Positions 23,880 through 35,250 of a DNA stretch of 64,000 nucleotides are shown here, in pieces. Made by a program: the position numbers and the translations under genes. Position 1 is the first letter of the stretch. The number at the start of each line of letters is the position of its first letter. Location: NCBI GenBank assembly GCA_036023115.1, contig JAYKKT010000038.1, positions 87,501-151,500 of the forward strand, in the 5' to 3' direction. The notes below the pieces were generated by a model. That model was given only the letters and a program-made list of their open reading frames with translations. It was not told the origin of the DNA and searched no databases. Source of the DNA: Brasenia schreberi. Taxonomy: Eukaryota; Streptophyta; Magnoliopsida; Nymphaeales; Cabombaceae.

Positions 23880-24180
23880 GCCCATAAAAGATGGATCCAT
23901 TGTCTGTTGCCTCAACAAAAGTTCTATAAATAGTAATTGTAATGATCATTGAAGAATAAATCACAAACTGCGATTCCTTCTTTTTTTTTTGTGTTACTCT
24001 TTCCCTTGCTTTCCTAGAAGTAGCTTTAACTTAGTGTTCTCAACATATATTAGAGCACCTTCCGTGTTTGTACGCATGATTCAAATGGCAACCAGACATC
24101 ATGTAGCTACTATTCAAATTGCGTAGTCACTTTTGGCAACCACATTCTAAAAATTGACTTGATATTTTCAAAAGTAGCAC
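23880..24180 (+). repeat. Gypsy-type LTR 3' part, copy 1
   Basis: TATA-like TTCTATAAATAGTAATTGTAATGA (23930-23953) is followed by a T-rich stretch, 'ctttcctagaagtagc', 'ttagtgttctcaaca', and further on 'agtagcaccaac'. The same ordered blocks occur at 53865-54215, where a gag start follows. Here an RTE fragment begins at about 24195 instead, so the internal region is lost. Confidence 0.6.
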
Positions 24181-24194
24181 CAACAAGTTGATAC

Positions 24195-24480
24195 ACTGAG
24201 AAAGGACTTAAGATGGTTTTTACATGTTAAAAGGCACTTAGGCGAAGCTAAGGTCAAAAGGTATGGTCAATAAAGATTGAAGTCTCTCAAGAAAAACTAA
24301 ACGACAACTTTAAGAGAGAGAGGAAGACTGAAAGAGTGTGAGGAAGAAAACAACAAAAGATGATATCATCTTTTTGGAATCAAATTCTAATATAATATGG
24401 CACAGGGTTAAGGTCCATGGGATTGAAGATCTAGCCGGCCCCAACTAGTGTGGGATACTGCTTGTTTGTGATGGTGGTTA
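24195..24480 (+). mobile_element. RTE LINE 3' end, diverged
   Basis: Contains AAGATGGTTTTTACATG (the RWFGH codons of RTE ORFs, altered) and a lysine-rich stretch. The terminal 'gatctagccggccccaactagtgtggga' region is followed by a short TTG/TGG-rich tail near 24460-24480. Confidence 0.65.
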
Positions 24481-24619
24481 TCGCCACGAAAGTTAACTAT
24501 GTTACCAAATAAAACCATCCATCTTGATTTAGCTTGTAGTGAAGCTACATTGAAGTAAAGATCTCTTCATCATGTTTGGGCAAGCCCTAACAAGAAGCAG
24601 CATGTATAGGACTTATGCT

Positions 24620-24880
24620 ACAGCAAAAACAACTAATCCTTTTCCCATATTAGATTGGGTCAACTGCATAAATTCTTTGTTTCCACCAAGCTTGATTTCG
24701 TGCCATACTAATAGTTAACTCAACATAAGCTAAATGATTTCTATTGTTTCTTTCTGATACTTTTGTATTCTTCTTTCTATTTTTAGCATCTAGTTTCTCA
24801 TACATTTTCATCGAAACTTCATTTGATTTACTTTTCACGTATTCAAATTATCTTATATGGTTTTTCCTCATAGTGAGAAA
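24620..24880 (-). mobile_element. RTE LINE 3' end
   Basis: The minus strand open frame at 24650-24838 reads KVSERNNRNHLAYVELTISM and ends WWKQRIYAVDPI, the RTE C-terminus. The CAAAAACAACTAATCC tail lies at 24624. Opposite in orientation to the adjacent copy at 24195-24480. Confidence 0.8.
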
Positions 24881-25640
24881 GGGTCAATACAAAGTTTCCG
24901 TAATGCTCGTAAGAGCACGCTATGATCAATTTATGTAAATATGGTGAGCAAGGATACCGTAATGCAAAAACTACTTACTACTACATTTTGAAAATCTTAT
25001 CCATAGCCAATATCTGTTGGATCCTTTGCTCTAAAGGGAATGCTGGTAAACAAGTTGGACGAATTGAACAACCATTTGTTCATTGCTTGCTAATTGTTAG
25101 CCAAACTACGTCTGTTCAAACAAGCTCAGAAATAATTTGTTATCCTTCTATAAGAATCCAAACTGAACTGAGTTGTGAAAGAGATTTTCTTAAATACCCC
25201 AAATATGTGGCATTTGCCTAAACTCTTTCTTTGGGGGAAATGTTAAATAAAAAGTCATTTCCCTGTCGCTACTAGATGATGTTGTTGCAAGAGGCTAATG
25301 GCAATGGTTCGGCAACAACAGCATACCATGATGGTCATATGATTCGACAAACTGAACCGATACATGCTAGGGAAGAACTAAGCTAAACAACAAGCAGTTT
25401 GATTCATTATCCCTACTTAGAGGGAAAAAAAGGGTGAGAAAAGGGGTATTTTTACTTTTTACTAGGAATTTAAAAGTTAATTAATCTTTAGTTTGACCCT
25501 AAAAGTCATACTTAACACATAATGCCATTCACTTCACACGTTAACATTACTGATATATATATATATGAAAGGTTATTTATTATTATTATACAATAATTTT
25601 GTCATTTTAATAGAATATGTTTGTCTACATCCTCGTGAAT
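24880..25640. other. no gene recognised
   Basis: A 99-codon open frame (24922-25221, +) has no recognisable motif or splice partner. The remainder is AT-rich with a short TA run near 25553. Confidence 0.4.
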
Positions 25641-25819
25641 ATCAAAATCTATATAGAACTTCAACGCTTCGTTGTTCCAAGCACTTTTTGTGAAACCGGA
25701 CTAGATTGCCCAGTCGTACCAGTTAAGAAACCAGACCGGCTAGTCCGGTCTGTAAGGACATGTCATGTCACGGGTGGGGCGGACACAATGGTGTCTAGGT
25801 AACCGTATCCTAAAGGAGA

Positions 25820-26700
25820 CAGATTCAAATCCTGGTTGGGCTCATTGCAGATCCAAGTCAGGTCATTAGTAAATGGATCCAGATACCCATACCATTTAAT
25901 TGATTTGGATGCAATTTGAAAAGTTGAATCCATAATTAAACATAGAATGTTTCTGTCAAGATTCAATGACTAAACTGAGATAAATTAGAGAGGATTGGCA
26001 TCTTAAGAATTGCATATGATTGAAAAGTTTAGATAGGAGGATGTGTTTTTTCTTAGGATACATGTTAGAGATAGTTTTGATTGATTTTATCATCCATATG
26101 GTTATGAACCACTTTGCTAATGTTCTGACATTATTATAAATGCTTGGCACGTTGGGGTTACAAAGTATAGATGGGCATGTCAACTGTTGAAACCCATCAC
26201 CTACTTCGTTAGTTATACTGGTCTCACATGTAGCTTACTTGACAGCTCGTGTCACATCACACAGCAGGCCTACTTGAGTCAGTGTGGTAAACTAGTGAGT
26301 GTTTTGAAATGAAACTGTGTTGACACCTGTCTGATATATGATACTCATTATAAATTGTGCTTGGGGGGTATTCACAGGTTGATGTATATGAGAGATTTCG
26401 AACGTAATGCATGAAAGTATGACCTTTTATGTGTCTGTGTCTCTAGACATTGGTTTCTCCTATAGACCCAAGCAGGTGTTTTCTCAGGGACCTGTGTGAT
26501 GGTAGTCAAGAACCACATAGTTGGTCAGAAAGAGGGGCCAAGATCTTCTATTACGTGACAGTGGCAGTGAACACGGTAGAGTTCTTGAGATCGAAACTAA
26601 AAATGCATATTGATTAGTGGATGGTTATGCATTACTTATTTGCAATGGTTATGATGCTTTATTTGAACTTTGAATTTGTTTTCTGTACATATATATCGTG
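25820..26700 (+). repeat. LTR-like diverged repeat, copy 2
   Basis: Second member of the family at 20550-21600, with the same order of words ('ggatgtgtt', 'gatacatgtt', 'gagatagtttt', 'gatcgaaactaaa'). Roughly 5.2 kb from copy 1 and in the same orientation, but too diverged to call them the two LTRs of one element. Confidence 0.4.
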
Positions 26701-26939
26701 TACGACTTCAAACATGAATACATGTAGTGTTGGGTTCTCATTTTATCCGGTTATGCAACCATGATCACTCAATCAAGATACCGCCATATGGCATGAATGG
26801 ACCCTATTTCTACGGAGACAAGTTTTATGGGACTTGACAATGGTCAACCATTCCCCGTCACTGACCTGATAGATAACAAGCACCAGGTCTAACAAATTTA
26901 ATGGAACTTAGTTCTCCACATGCAATGGTGGAACCAGGA

Positions 26940-27060
26940 TGTTGACATGGATGGGAGGGGATCATGAAATAGCATGCACCCCCGGAAATCGAACTTCACA
27001 CCTGCGAGTGGGCGTCAGAGAGCCCTTCTAATGAGCTAACTTTCAGCTTGCTAGTTATGA
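26940..27060 (-). mobile_element. tRNA-derived SINE 2
   Basis: On the minus strand an A-box (GTTAGCTCATTAG, 27028-27040) and B-box (GAAGTTCGATTTCC, 26984-26997) are followed by a 'ggggtgcatgct' body. No tRNA cloverleaf. Confidence 0.65.
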
Positions 27061-27530
27061 ATCTCTTTAGAAAGATCATCTGGTCTCTCACATGCAGTTA
27101 ACAATATACTTTTTGAGGAATGAACGTGCATGCCTCTAAAGGTCACGTCTATAAATAAGCCTCGCCACATTCCGAGCATATCAACGATGAGTCACTAATA
27201 GTTGCTCAAGATAGCACATGCTAGGTCCGAGAACAACCAAATTCTGATACAAAAGCAAAGCTTAACCATCACTGCTACAACTAGCATGTGCTAGCTCGCA
27301 ACATGCCTTATTTATATAACACAAAAAAAGACACATAATATTTCTCCCAAAAAGAATCACATTTAACCAAAGCCAGCAGTATTTTCTCACACCCACAAAA
27401 TCATTTGGAAATCATAGAACAAGATTTCCAACGTATATGTATACGGTATACCAGCTGCCTCTGAGGGCAACCAACCAAACTTATTGTGTACGTAATACAT
27501 GCAAATAGAAGGAATATATAAGCACATATA
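27060..27530. other. intergenic, no gene recognised
   Basis: Downstream of the last exon of PAR1-like gene 2. No exon-like sequence. May contain its 3' untranslated region and polyadenylation signal. Confidence 0.4.
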
Positions 27531-27536
27531 TCCATA

Positions 27537-28837
27537 TTAGAAGAGGGGTGAAGACATGGATGTTGGTGCTGCCGCGTCCTGGGCCGAAGAAATAAAATTG
27601 GTGAGCACCCCCTCGATCATGCCACGTCGAACACCTTGTGCAAGGGATTCGCACATTGTGGGAAGATAAATACCTGCTCAATACCAATAGATTTGTTAAC
27701 CTATTAAGATTTCCCTCAGTAAGATAATTTTTGATAAATAATCATAAGAAAAACCTAGTCCTCATCTCCGGGTCTGGTTCTGATTCCGCCGTTCCAGGTC
27801 AAGTTCTAGACCGTTCCTTTTCCAGTTCGGTTCAGGTTTTATTTGAAGATTTGATGAAACAAAGGTAGGATTTTAAAAACTGAAACCTAAAAAAGAACTT
27901 TGAACTATGGGTTCCTCTTTGGTTCTCTGACCGGTGGAACAGGAACCAAATCTTTATGGTTCCACTTGGTTCCGGGGGTGGTCCTCGTTGGGTTCAACTA
28001 GCCATGCTGGGTCCAATCAGACAGCTCTACATGATACAAAGGTTGACATTCATGAACCTAACGAGACTCGTATTAAGCTGATTAATTATTCCAAGAATCA
28101 AAACCACAATCAAGCTTTCTCCAACACTAAGTGGGAGTCGCTACATGGATTGCCGTCATTGTGATCAATTTTCTGCCGTATTAGCAACTAAATCAAAAAG
28201 TAAAATAATGTTTATAGTTTCCTCTCAACAGTTTTTTCCTCAGCTTCGACCTCTTTTGAAGGGTTCACTATCTAATTAAATATTAAAAGAAGCTTACCTT
28301 CTGCTGCAGCTAGGTTGAAGTAGAGGTCTACTATGTTATGGCACATATTAAAGCAAGGCACAGAGCAGAGCTTATCGAGGAATCGAAGATCCAAAAGTGA
28401 GTCTGAGGAGATTCCGATCCAGCTTCTTTTCACACCACAGGCCTGGATGCACTCGTCGGTTTCAATATACTCTGCCATGCCATCCACCTTCACTTGAGAT
28501 GTCCTGCATTGATATCTCTCCCCTGCACCCTTTGAGTACTTCTCGAGAACGCACCGCTTTCCGGCGGATGAAATCGCAAATGCACAGATGTCCTCAGACA
28601 GACTTTCACAAACCAATTCACCTGTAAAACATGTTATATGATTAAGGACGAACGAACTTCAAATCTTCTCGTTTTGATAGGATACAAATACAAAAGAGAG
28701 CATATGCTATGAAATGCTTAATTATCAGATAATATATATTTAATTAACCAGAATTACGTGCCTGAAGCATGCTGAATAGAGATTGCAGAAACCACGAAAA
28801 TGGCGAAGATTGCTGTGAATCCTTCAAGCTTGGCCAT
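27537..28837 (-). CDS. PAR1-like secreted protein, gene 2 (three exons)
   Basis: Paralogue of the gene at 2754-6362. Coding exons: 28762-28837, 28298-28621 and 27537-27673, totalling 537 bases (178 residues plus stop). Introns are phase 1: 28622-28761 (140 bp) and 27674-28297 (624 bp). The start MAKLEGFTAIFAIFVVSAIS is a signal peptide; the mature part begins near GELVCESL. It keeps CRTSQVKV, ETDECIQACGV, GISSDSLL and HNIVDLYFNLAAAEG, and ten mature cysteines at positions matching gene 1. Exon 3 (IYLPTMCESL) ends in a small-residue and Ser/Pro tail. Exon 2 is 324 bases, exactly as in gene 1, and its donor is AAG|GTAAGC. Intron 1 has CAG|GCACGT where GT is expected; using the next GT would put a stop at the junction, so a GC donor is the frame-preserving choice. 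The role of the family is unknown. Confidence 0.88.
27765..28010. repeat. GGTTC-rich dispersed repeat, copy 3
   Basis: GGTTCTGATTCCG, CCAGTTCGGTTCAGG and GGTTCCACTTGGTTCC words. Located in intron 2 of PAR1-like gene 2; the second intron of the paralogue holds a copy of the same word family. Confidence 0.5.
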
Positions 28838-28937
28838 GGCTGAAACTTTAAAAGCTCCAAGTGATGAAAGATGTTCAAAGGGAGATTTAAGGTTTTTTGG
28901 TGTGCCTTTGCCAATGCCCACAGAGAGTTGGTTTCTA

Positions 28938-28945
28938 CTTATATT
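28938..28945 (-). promoter_or_regulatory. possible TATA box of PAR1-like gene 2
   Basis: AATATAAG on the minus strand about 101 bases upstream of the ATG, at almost the same distance as in gene 1. The match is weaker. Confidence 0.4.
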
Positions 28946-29114
28946 AGAGAGGAAAATGGAGTTTTGACCTTAGATAGGCCCCCCACAAAGGACGTGAGAG
29001 GCGTTCGATTAGGCGCGTAAAATACACGCTCATAGTCAACAGTGATGGTCAGCCGCAATAAGAAATTATCAATTTACTTTTATAGGATATTTAACTGGTT
29101 GGACTCAAAATGTT

Positions 29115-32090
29115 GTGTTGAATACAACAACAACTAAGCCTTTTCCCATACTAGAGGGGGTCGGCTACATGGATTCTTTGTTTCCACATATCCCTATTGT
29201 GTGCTATGTTAGCAGCTTAACTCACAATAAGCTAGATCATTCTTTATTGTTTCTTTCCAACACTTTTGTGGTCGTTCTCTACCTTTTTTAATAGTTTCCA
29301 AATTTAGTTTTTCATACCTTCTTAGAGGTTCTTCTTTTGATCTTCTTTCTATATGTCCAAACCATCTTAAATGATATTCTCTCATTTTATCCTCTATTGG
29401 TGTCACTCTTAATTTGTTTCTAATAACCTCATTATGTATACGGTCTTTTCTTGTATGACCACTCATCCATCTCAACATCTTCATTTCTGTCACAGACATC
29501 TTTTGTACATGTTGATGATTAACTGCCCAACACTCAAAACCATAAAACATGGCAGACCTAATTGTTGCTATATAATATTTACCTTTTAGCTTTAATGGTA
29601 TCTTCTAATCACAAAGAATACCTGATGCTCCTCTCCATTTTAACCAACCAACATTAATTCTATGCATAATATCTCCATCAATTCTTCTATCACTCCAAAA
29701 AATTGATCCTGGGTATTTAAAACTTTCCTTTTGGGGGATGCTATGTGTGACAATTTTATTTTTTATGTCCTCTGAGGTAACCAAATGATCAAACTTACAT
29801 TCCATATATTCTGTCTTTGTTCTACTAAGTTAGAGGCCTTTGCTTTCTAATGTTTCTCTCCATAGTTCCAATTTTCTATTAACTTTTTCCTTAGACTCCT
29901 CCACTAATACAATGTCATTTGCAAATAACATACACTAAGGTACTTCATCTTGAATATGTTTTGTTAACTCATCAATCACCATTATAAATAAGTATGGACT
30001 TAAAGTTGATCCTTGATGTAACTAAATATTAACTTCAAAGAAGTCTGTCATTCCTTCATGAGTCCTCACACATGTTTTTGTACCTTCATACATGTATCTT
30101 ATAAGGTTAATGTATGTCAATGGGATACCTCTTTTTTCCAAAGTTCTCAAAAGAACCTCCCTCGATACTCTATCATAAGCTTTTTCTAGATCAATAAATA
30201 TCATGTGAAGGTCTTTCTATTTTGCTCTAAAATGTTTCATAAGATGTCTCAAAAGGTGACTCGCTTCAATGTAAATCTGCCTGGCATGAATCCAAATTGG
30301 TTCTCTGTTGTACTTGATACTTGTCTTAACCTACGTTCGATAATTCTTTTCCACAATTCCATAGTATGGCTCATTAACTTGATACCTCGATAATTCGCAC
30401 AATTTTGAATGTCTCTCTTTTTCTTATATATAGGTATAAGTGTACTTGCTCTCCATTCCTTGGGTATCTTTTGGTTTTTCCATATTTCATTAAATAGTCT
30501 TGTGAGCTAAGTGATTCCTATTTCTCTTAGTATTTTCCAAACTTCTATAGGAATATTATCCGGTCCTACCGATTTACCACCCTTCATATGTTTAAGAGCC
30601 TATTTGACTTCATTCTTTTCAATACGTCAGTAGAAATTGTGGTTTATATACTTTTCTGATTTGGCTAACTCTCCTAAGCTAATACTAACATCTTTATTTT
30701 CATTAAAAGCTTATAAAAATAGTTTTTTCATCTATTTCTTATATCATCATTTGCCACTAGAATTATTTCATCCTCGTCCTTGATGCATCTAACATAATTA
30801 AGATCTTTAGTTTTCTTATCTTTAGCCCTAGCTATCCTAAAAATATCTCTTTCGCCCTCTTTTGAGTTGAGTTTTTTATATAAATCCTCTCAAATTTTAG
30901 CTTTTTCTTCACTCATGGCCTTTTTTGCTTCTTTCTTTTCTTTCTTATAAGCCTCTAAAGTTTCACTAGTTTTCTTAGCATAATGTAATTTGTAACATGT
31001 CCTCTTTGCGTTGATTTTATGTTGCACTACTTCACTCCACCACCAAGCTTCTTTTTGTGCCGGTACACCTCCCTTAGATACACCTGACACATCTTTAGCC
31101 ACTTTCCTAATATGTATAGTCATATTGTTTCACATATCACAGGGTGTACCAACATAATTCCAAACATCTCCTTGAAGGACTTTCTGTTTAAATATATATT
31201 CTTTCTCGCTTTTGAGGTTCCACCATTTAGTCTGAATAGCTCGATGCACTCTTTTCTTCTTTATCTATTTTTTTATTTATAAATCCATAACTAAAAGTCC
31301 ATCTTGGGTGGTTAAGCTTTCTCCTGGAATTACCTTGCAATCTTTACAACACGCTCTATCTTTTTTTCTACAAATAAGGTAATCAATTTGTGTTTGTGAA
31401 AAGCCACTCTTATAAGTAATTGAATGTTCATCTCAGTTTTTGAAGATTGTATTGACTATAAAGAGATCAAATGCCATAGCAAAATTTAAAATCTCCCTAC
31501 CTTATTTATATCCCCAAAATCAAAGTTTTCATGAATTCCTTGATATCCTAATGCCTCTTTACTGACATGTCCATTTAAGTCTCCTCCTAAACAAATCATC
31601 TCCCTTTGTAGAATCTTTTGAATCACCTTATCTAACTCTTCCCAAAGACCTATCTTTATACTATTTTCTAGTCCTACTCGGGGTGCATAAGCACAATACG
31701 AATCTTAGTATCTAGGACTAGTTTCCTTACCCTTCTCATCCATCCATATTTAAAATGAGGAGACCCTATCTGAAAATTATTTACTACATTCGGGCGACAA
31801 TGTAGCGGGACTAACTTATTTACCCACACCCGTTCATGATGTGAGAACCCTCTCTGCAATTGATTCACTATATTCGGGCAAAAATGTAGTGGCCCTTACT
31901 TATCACTGTATTCGGGCTCTACAGCATGTTGCTAGGTGGGGACGCTCCAAAGCAATCCTCATAATTTTTGTAATCCATATTATAAAAATTTGACGAAGTT
32001 TCACGCTGGCGGTCGGAAGCCTAACACAACCCTCCCTTTATCAGGGCTTGGGACCGGCAATGCAAGGGTGATCCCTTACATGGGCTGAGT
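29115..32090 (-). mobile_element. RTE-type LINE B, nearly full length with internal deletion
   Basis: Minus strand. Its 3' end has the ACAACAACAAC tail (TTG repeat) at about 29124. Its 5' end, near 32070, resembles the 5' end of copy C. Content: 5' leader, late endonuclease (MICLGGDLNGHVSKEALGYQ near 31560-31610), reverse transcriptase (LEKAYDRVSREVLL near 30180; GSTLSPYLF near 30000; then FANDIVL where FADDIVL is expected, near 29920) and the C-terminus (29209-29550) with CWAVNHQHVQKMSVTEMKML and HIERRSKEEPLRR. The first half of the endonuclease is deleted near 31690, where leader sequence joins a degraded LENSI region. Many stops. Confidence 0.88.
29209..30204 (-). pseudogene. RTE B reverse transcriptase and C-terminal domain
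   Basis: Three open stretches: 30022-30204 (IFIDLEKAYDRVSREVLLRT), 29605-29805 (MECKFDHL, RINVGWLKWRGASGILCD) and 29209-29550 (MLRWMSGHTRKDRIHNEVIR, RWFGHIERR). They cover RT fingers to the C-terminal region of an RTE ORF. The catalytic box has asparagine replacing one of the two aspartates. Confidence 0.88.
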
Positions 32091-32099
32091 TAATCTCAA

Positions 32100-33030
32100 A
32101 GTGTTGAATACTTTATTTTATTTATTGGTCTATGTGTGTTAGCGGCTCTATATTGGCCAGTTGCTTTCTTGGGGTGTGGAGTGTTATCTAGTCCAATCAG
32201 TTTTAAATTAACTTTCATAACGCGGTTAGATATAAGCTGGCCCTCCTTCTGTTGTGATGACCTTCGGCATGTGATAAAAAATGAAACAGCATAGATGCTA
32301 AGTTTCAAATCTTACACCGGGATTGCAATTGGGTTACTAGATTTATCCAATTAGATTTGGATCTAAAAGCAGATACCATTGGCGTCCCCAATAGTATCAA
32401 AATAAACTTTGGTTTCCTCATTCCATCATGCTTTCAAGGAAATGCATAAACTATTTTGTGAGGAAAATAACAAAGGTTGTGTATGTCGACGTGTTCGTTG
32501 TTGATATTATAAGGTGACCACATTTGTGCGTCTCACACCACTCTAAGAAACAGCAAACGTGAATGCCATAACAAATTATCAAGAAGTCAAGGGTTCTTAT
32601 TTGGATCTAGTCGTAGATCGTGGATCTCTGTTATCTATAGGATGGTTTTGAGGTTGGGGTTCAAATATTCAAGCAATTGTATTCTCCTCTCTTTTTCTTA
32701 AGGTGGGAGACTTGCATAAGATCTCTCCAAGGGTTAACACAAAAGAATTTTCAGTTCAATACCTAGCAATGTACACATACATATATTGTATGTATATATA
32801 TGTATATTTGTATATGTATATGTATATATGTATATGCATGAGGTATTTTAGTGATATGTCTTATTGAAACTGAACAATCATATTTTCTCAAATATCGAGT
32901 GACAAACTCTAACGTTCACGATCTCCAAACAAGCTTATTTTGTTGATGATAATGATCTTGACGATTGTGATGATATCAACATTTATAATAGTCACAATAT
33001 CAGTGATGACTCTCAACCTTCATAAGTTAG
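32100..33030. other. no gene recognised
   Basis: Between two RTE elements. Contains a TATG/TATA-rich low-complexity run at about 32775-32840. No coding motif seen. Confidence 0.5.
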
Positions 33031-33036
33031 TCTTTT

Positions 33037-34806
33037 TTATTTCATTCCTTTAAATACATCAGTAGAAATTATGATTTTATATACTCTTATAAGTTAGTTA
33101 ACTCTCCAAGCTAATACTAGTACTTTATTTTTATTAAAAATTTATTAAAATAATTTTTTATCTATTTATATCATTACTTGTCAGTAGAATTTTTCATCCC
33201 CATCTTTGATATATCTAACAAAAGTAAGATCATCAGTTTTTCTATCTCTAATCTTAGCAATTCTATAAATATTTCTTTCATCTTCTTTTGAGTTTAAGTA
33301 TTACTTGAGAAAATCAAATGCCAAAAAAATATTTCTAGATAAAAACAAACATGTAAGAAAATATAGACCACACCAATGAACATCTAATATAAAAGTAAGA
33401 TGTTATACATGTGGTAGTGAATAATAGTTTAACAAATCCTGTCCCAAAAGGATAAATAGTCAAGACAGAAATAGTATTTTAGTAAATTGTGTAGAAAAAG
33501 ATATCATACCAATAGACGAAGCGGTTAGTGATAGTGAAAGTATTTACAGTATAGTTGAAGAAGAATTTAAAAAAGAAATATATAGTAGTTCTTTTGAAGA
33601 AGAAATAGATGAAGACCAAAAGACTAAGGTATGGACTAGTAATACAACATAGCTTTTTATACAAATCTTCTAAAGTTTTGGCTTCTATTTTACTAAAGGT
33701 CTTTTTTTATTTCTTTCCTCACCTTTTTATATGTCTCTCAAAATTCATTAGTCTTGTTGGTATAATACAATTTGTGACAAGTCGTCTTTGACTTAGATTT
33801 TATCTTGCACAACTTTACTCCACCACGAAGCTTTTTTGTGATGGTATGCCTCTTTTAAATTCACCTAACACAACTTTCTCACTTTTCTAATATGTATGAT
33901 CATATTATTCCACGTGTTATAAGTTGTTTCTACATAATTACAAGCTCTTCTTGAAAAACTTTCTTTTTAAATATATCTTCTTTTTTATTTTTAAGATTCT
34001 ACAATGAATATCTTGATATCCTAATGTGTATTGACCTAGATATTCATCGAGACAAATCATCTCTTTTTGTAAAATTATTTGAATTACCTTATCTAATTAC
34101 TCTCAAAATGCCTTTTTTATGCTATCTTCTAGTCCTACTTAGGGTCCATAAGTACAAACTTTATTCAAAACCTTTACTCCTAACACTAATTTCACCATTA
34201 TAATTTGCTCACCATGTATCTACTACATTATTTTTTAAATCTTTATTCACAACAATACCAACTCTATTTCGGGCATTTTTTTTAGTACCATAATTTTAAA
34301 CATATGCTTTCAATCTTCTTCGCTTTTTCTCCAACCTACTTGTAAATATAGAATGTGAAGCTTTTTCTTAATCATAGTATCTACCACCTCTTTGATCTTT
34401 CTCGTTAATGTTCCAATATTCCAAATATCAATATGAATCTTATTATTTAACACTAGTTTCCTTACTCCGATACCCTTGCATGCTAAAATTACAGAGACCC
34501 TCTTTGCAATTTGGTGATTACATTTCAGTGGAAATGTAGGAGACTGCTTCTTTATCCATTTTATTCATGATGTGTAAACTCTCTTTGCAATTGATTTATT
34601 GCATTCAGACGAAGAGGTAAACGGCCTTGCTTAAATTTGACAAAATTCAAGCTTTGCAATATGTCGCTAAGAGGAGACACTGCTATAAATGCTAATAGTG
34701 TTAATAATCCATAGGAGTAATATAGACAGTTTTATATTGGCTATCGAAGCTTAAAAGAACCCTCTTCCTTTCATATCCGGGCTTGAGACCAGCCATGGCG
34801 TAAAAT
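33037..34806 (-). mobile_element. RTE-type LINE C, 5' half
   Basis: Aligns with copy B from the middle of the ORF (33037-33296 with about 30620-30880 of B) through 33653-33980 (with about 30875-31210 of B). It then keeps leader and endonuclease N-terminal sequence that B lacks. The 5' end near 34800 matches B's 5' end ('ccgggcttgagaccagccatg'). The RT and 3' end are absent, and part of the middle endonuclease is missing near 34010. A foreign segment interrupts it at 33297-33652. Confidence 0.8.
33297..33652 (+). pseudogene. endogenous pararetrovirus (Caulimoviridae) coat-protein fragment, probable
   Basis: About 355 bases on the plus strand interrupt RTE copy C. One frame carries a basic stretch (LDKNKHVRKYR), then a zinc-knuckle region CYTCGSE...C whose cysteines keep C-x2-C-x9-C spacing. 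It continues into a serine- and acid-rich tail (AVSDSESIYSIVEEEF, then SFEEEIDEDQ). A basic arm, CCHC knuckle and acidic Ser/Glu tail is the layout of the C-terminal coat-protein region of plant pararetroviruses. In-frame stops include one where the knuckle histidine should be, so the fragment is dead. No other viral domain was found in the window. A divergent Gag of an LTR retrotransposon is the main alternative. Confidence 0.6.
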
Positions 34807-34809
34807 AGC

Positions 34810-35250
34810 ATAATTGAAAATAATACAATTGACAAAAGCCACTATGGTGATGGTGTATAATTAGTCGACTGAAGCAGCCAAGTGAGAGATGTAAAACCCT
34901 ACACGAGTATTTGGTGTCCACTGGTACTCCCGTTTGAAAACCCTAGAATAAGAAGGTTGCCTCCTCAGTTAATTACAATATTAACTTTCTAAAGTGTTTT
35001 ATTGAGTTGTTTAAAAATATTTTTATGGTTAATGTTATAAGAAGGAGAAGAAGCATCTAGGTTAACTGTTTCATCCAAGAGAAGACGGACAACCATGTGC
35101 AAGAAGGAACGATAGAGGAGAATATGGTTGGTCAGATGCATATATGGGAAAATCCTAGACAATTCTTAGTAAATTCGTGTTTTCCCTACCAAAACCCTCC
35201 TGACAGAGCTGCTCTTGGCCGATTCAATATCCAAAGAAAATTGCTTATGT
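34810..35250. other. no gene recognised
   Basis: Mixed-composition intergenic DNA between RTE copy C and a SINE. No motif seen. Confidence 0.4.

Noticed and set aside
24922..25221. 99-codon open frame on the plus strand
   Set aside because: No family resemblance; surrounded by AT-rich non-coding DNA and RTE tails.
27481..27687. stand-alone 68-codon open frame on the minus strand
   Set aside because: It overlaps exon 3 of PAR1-like gene 2 in another frame.
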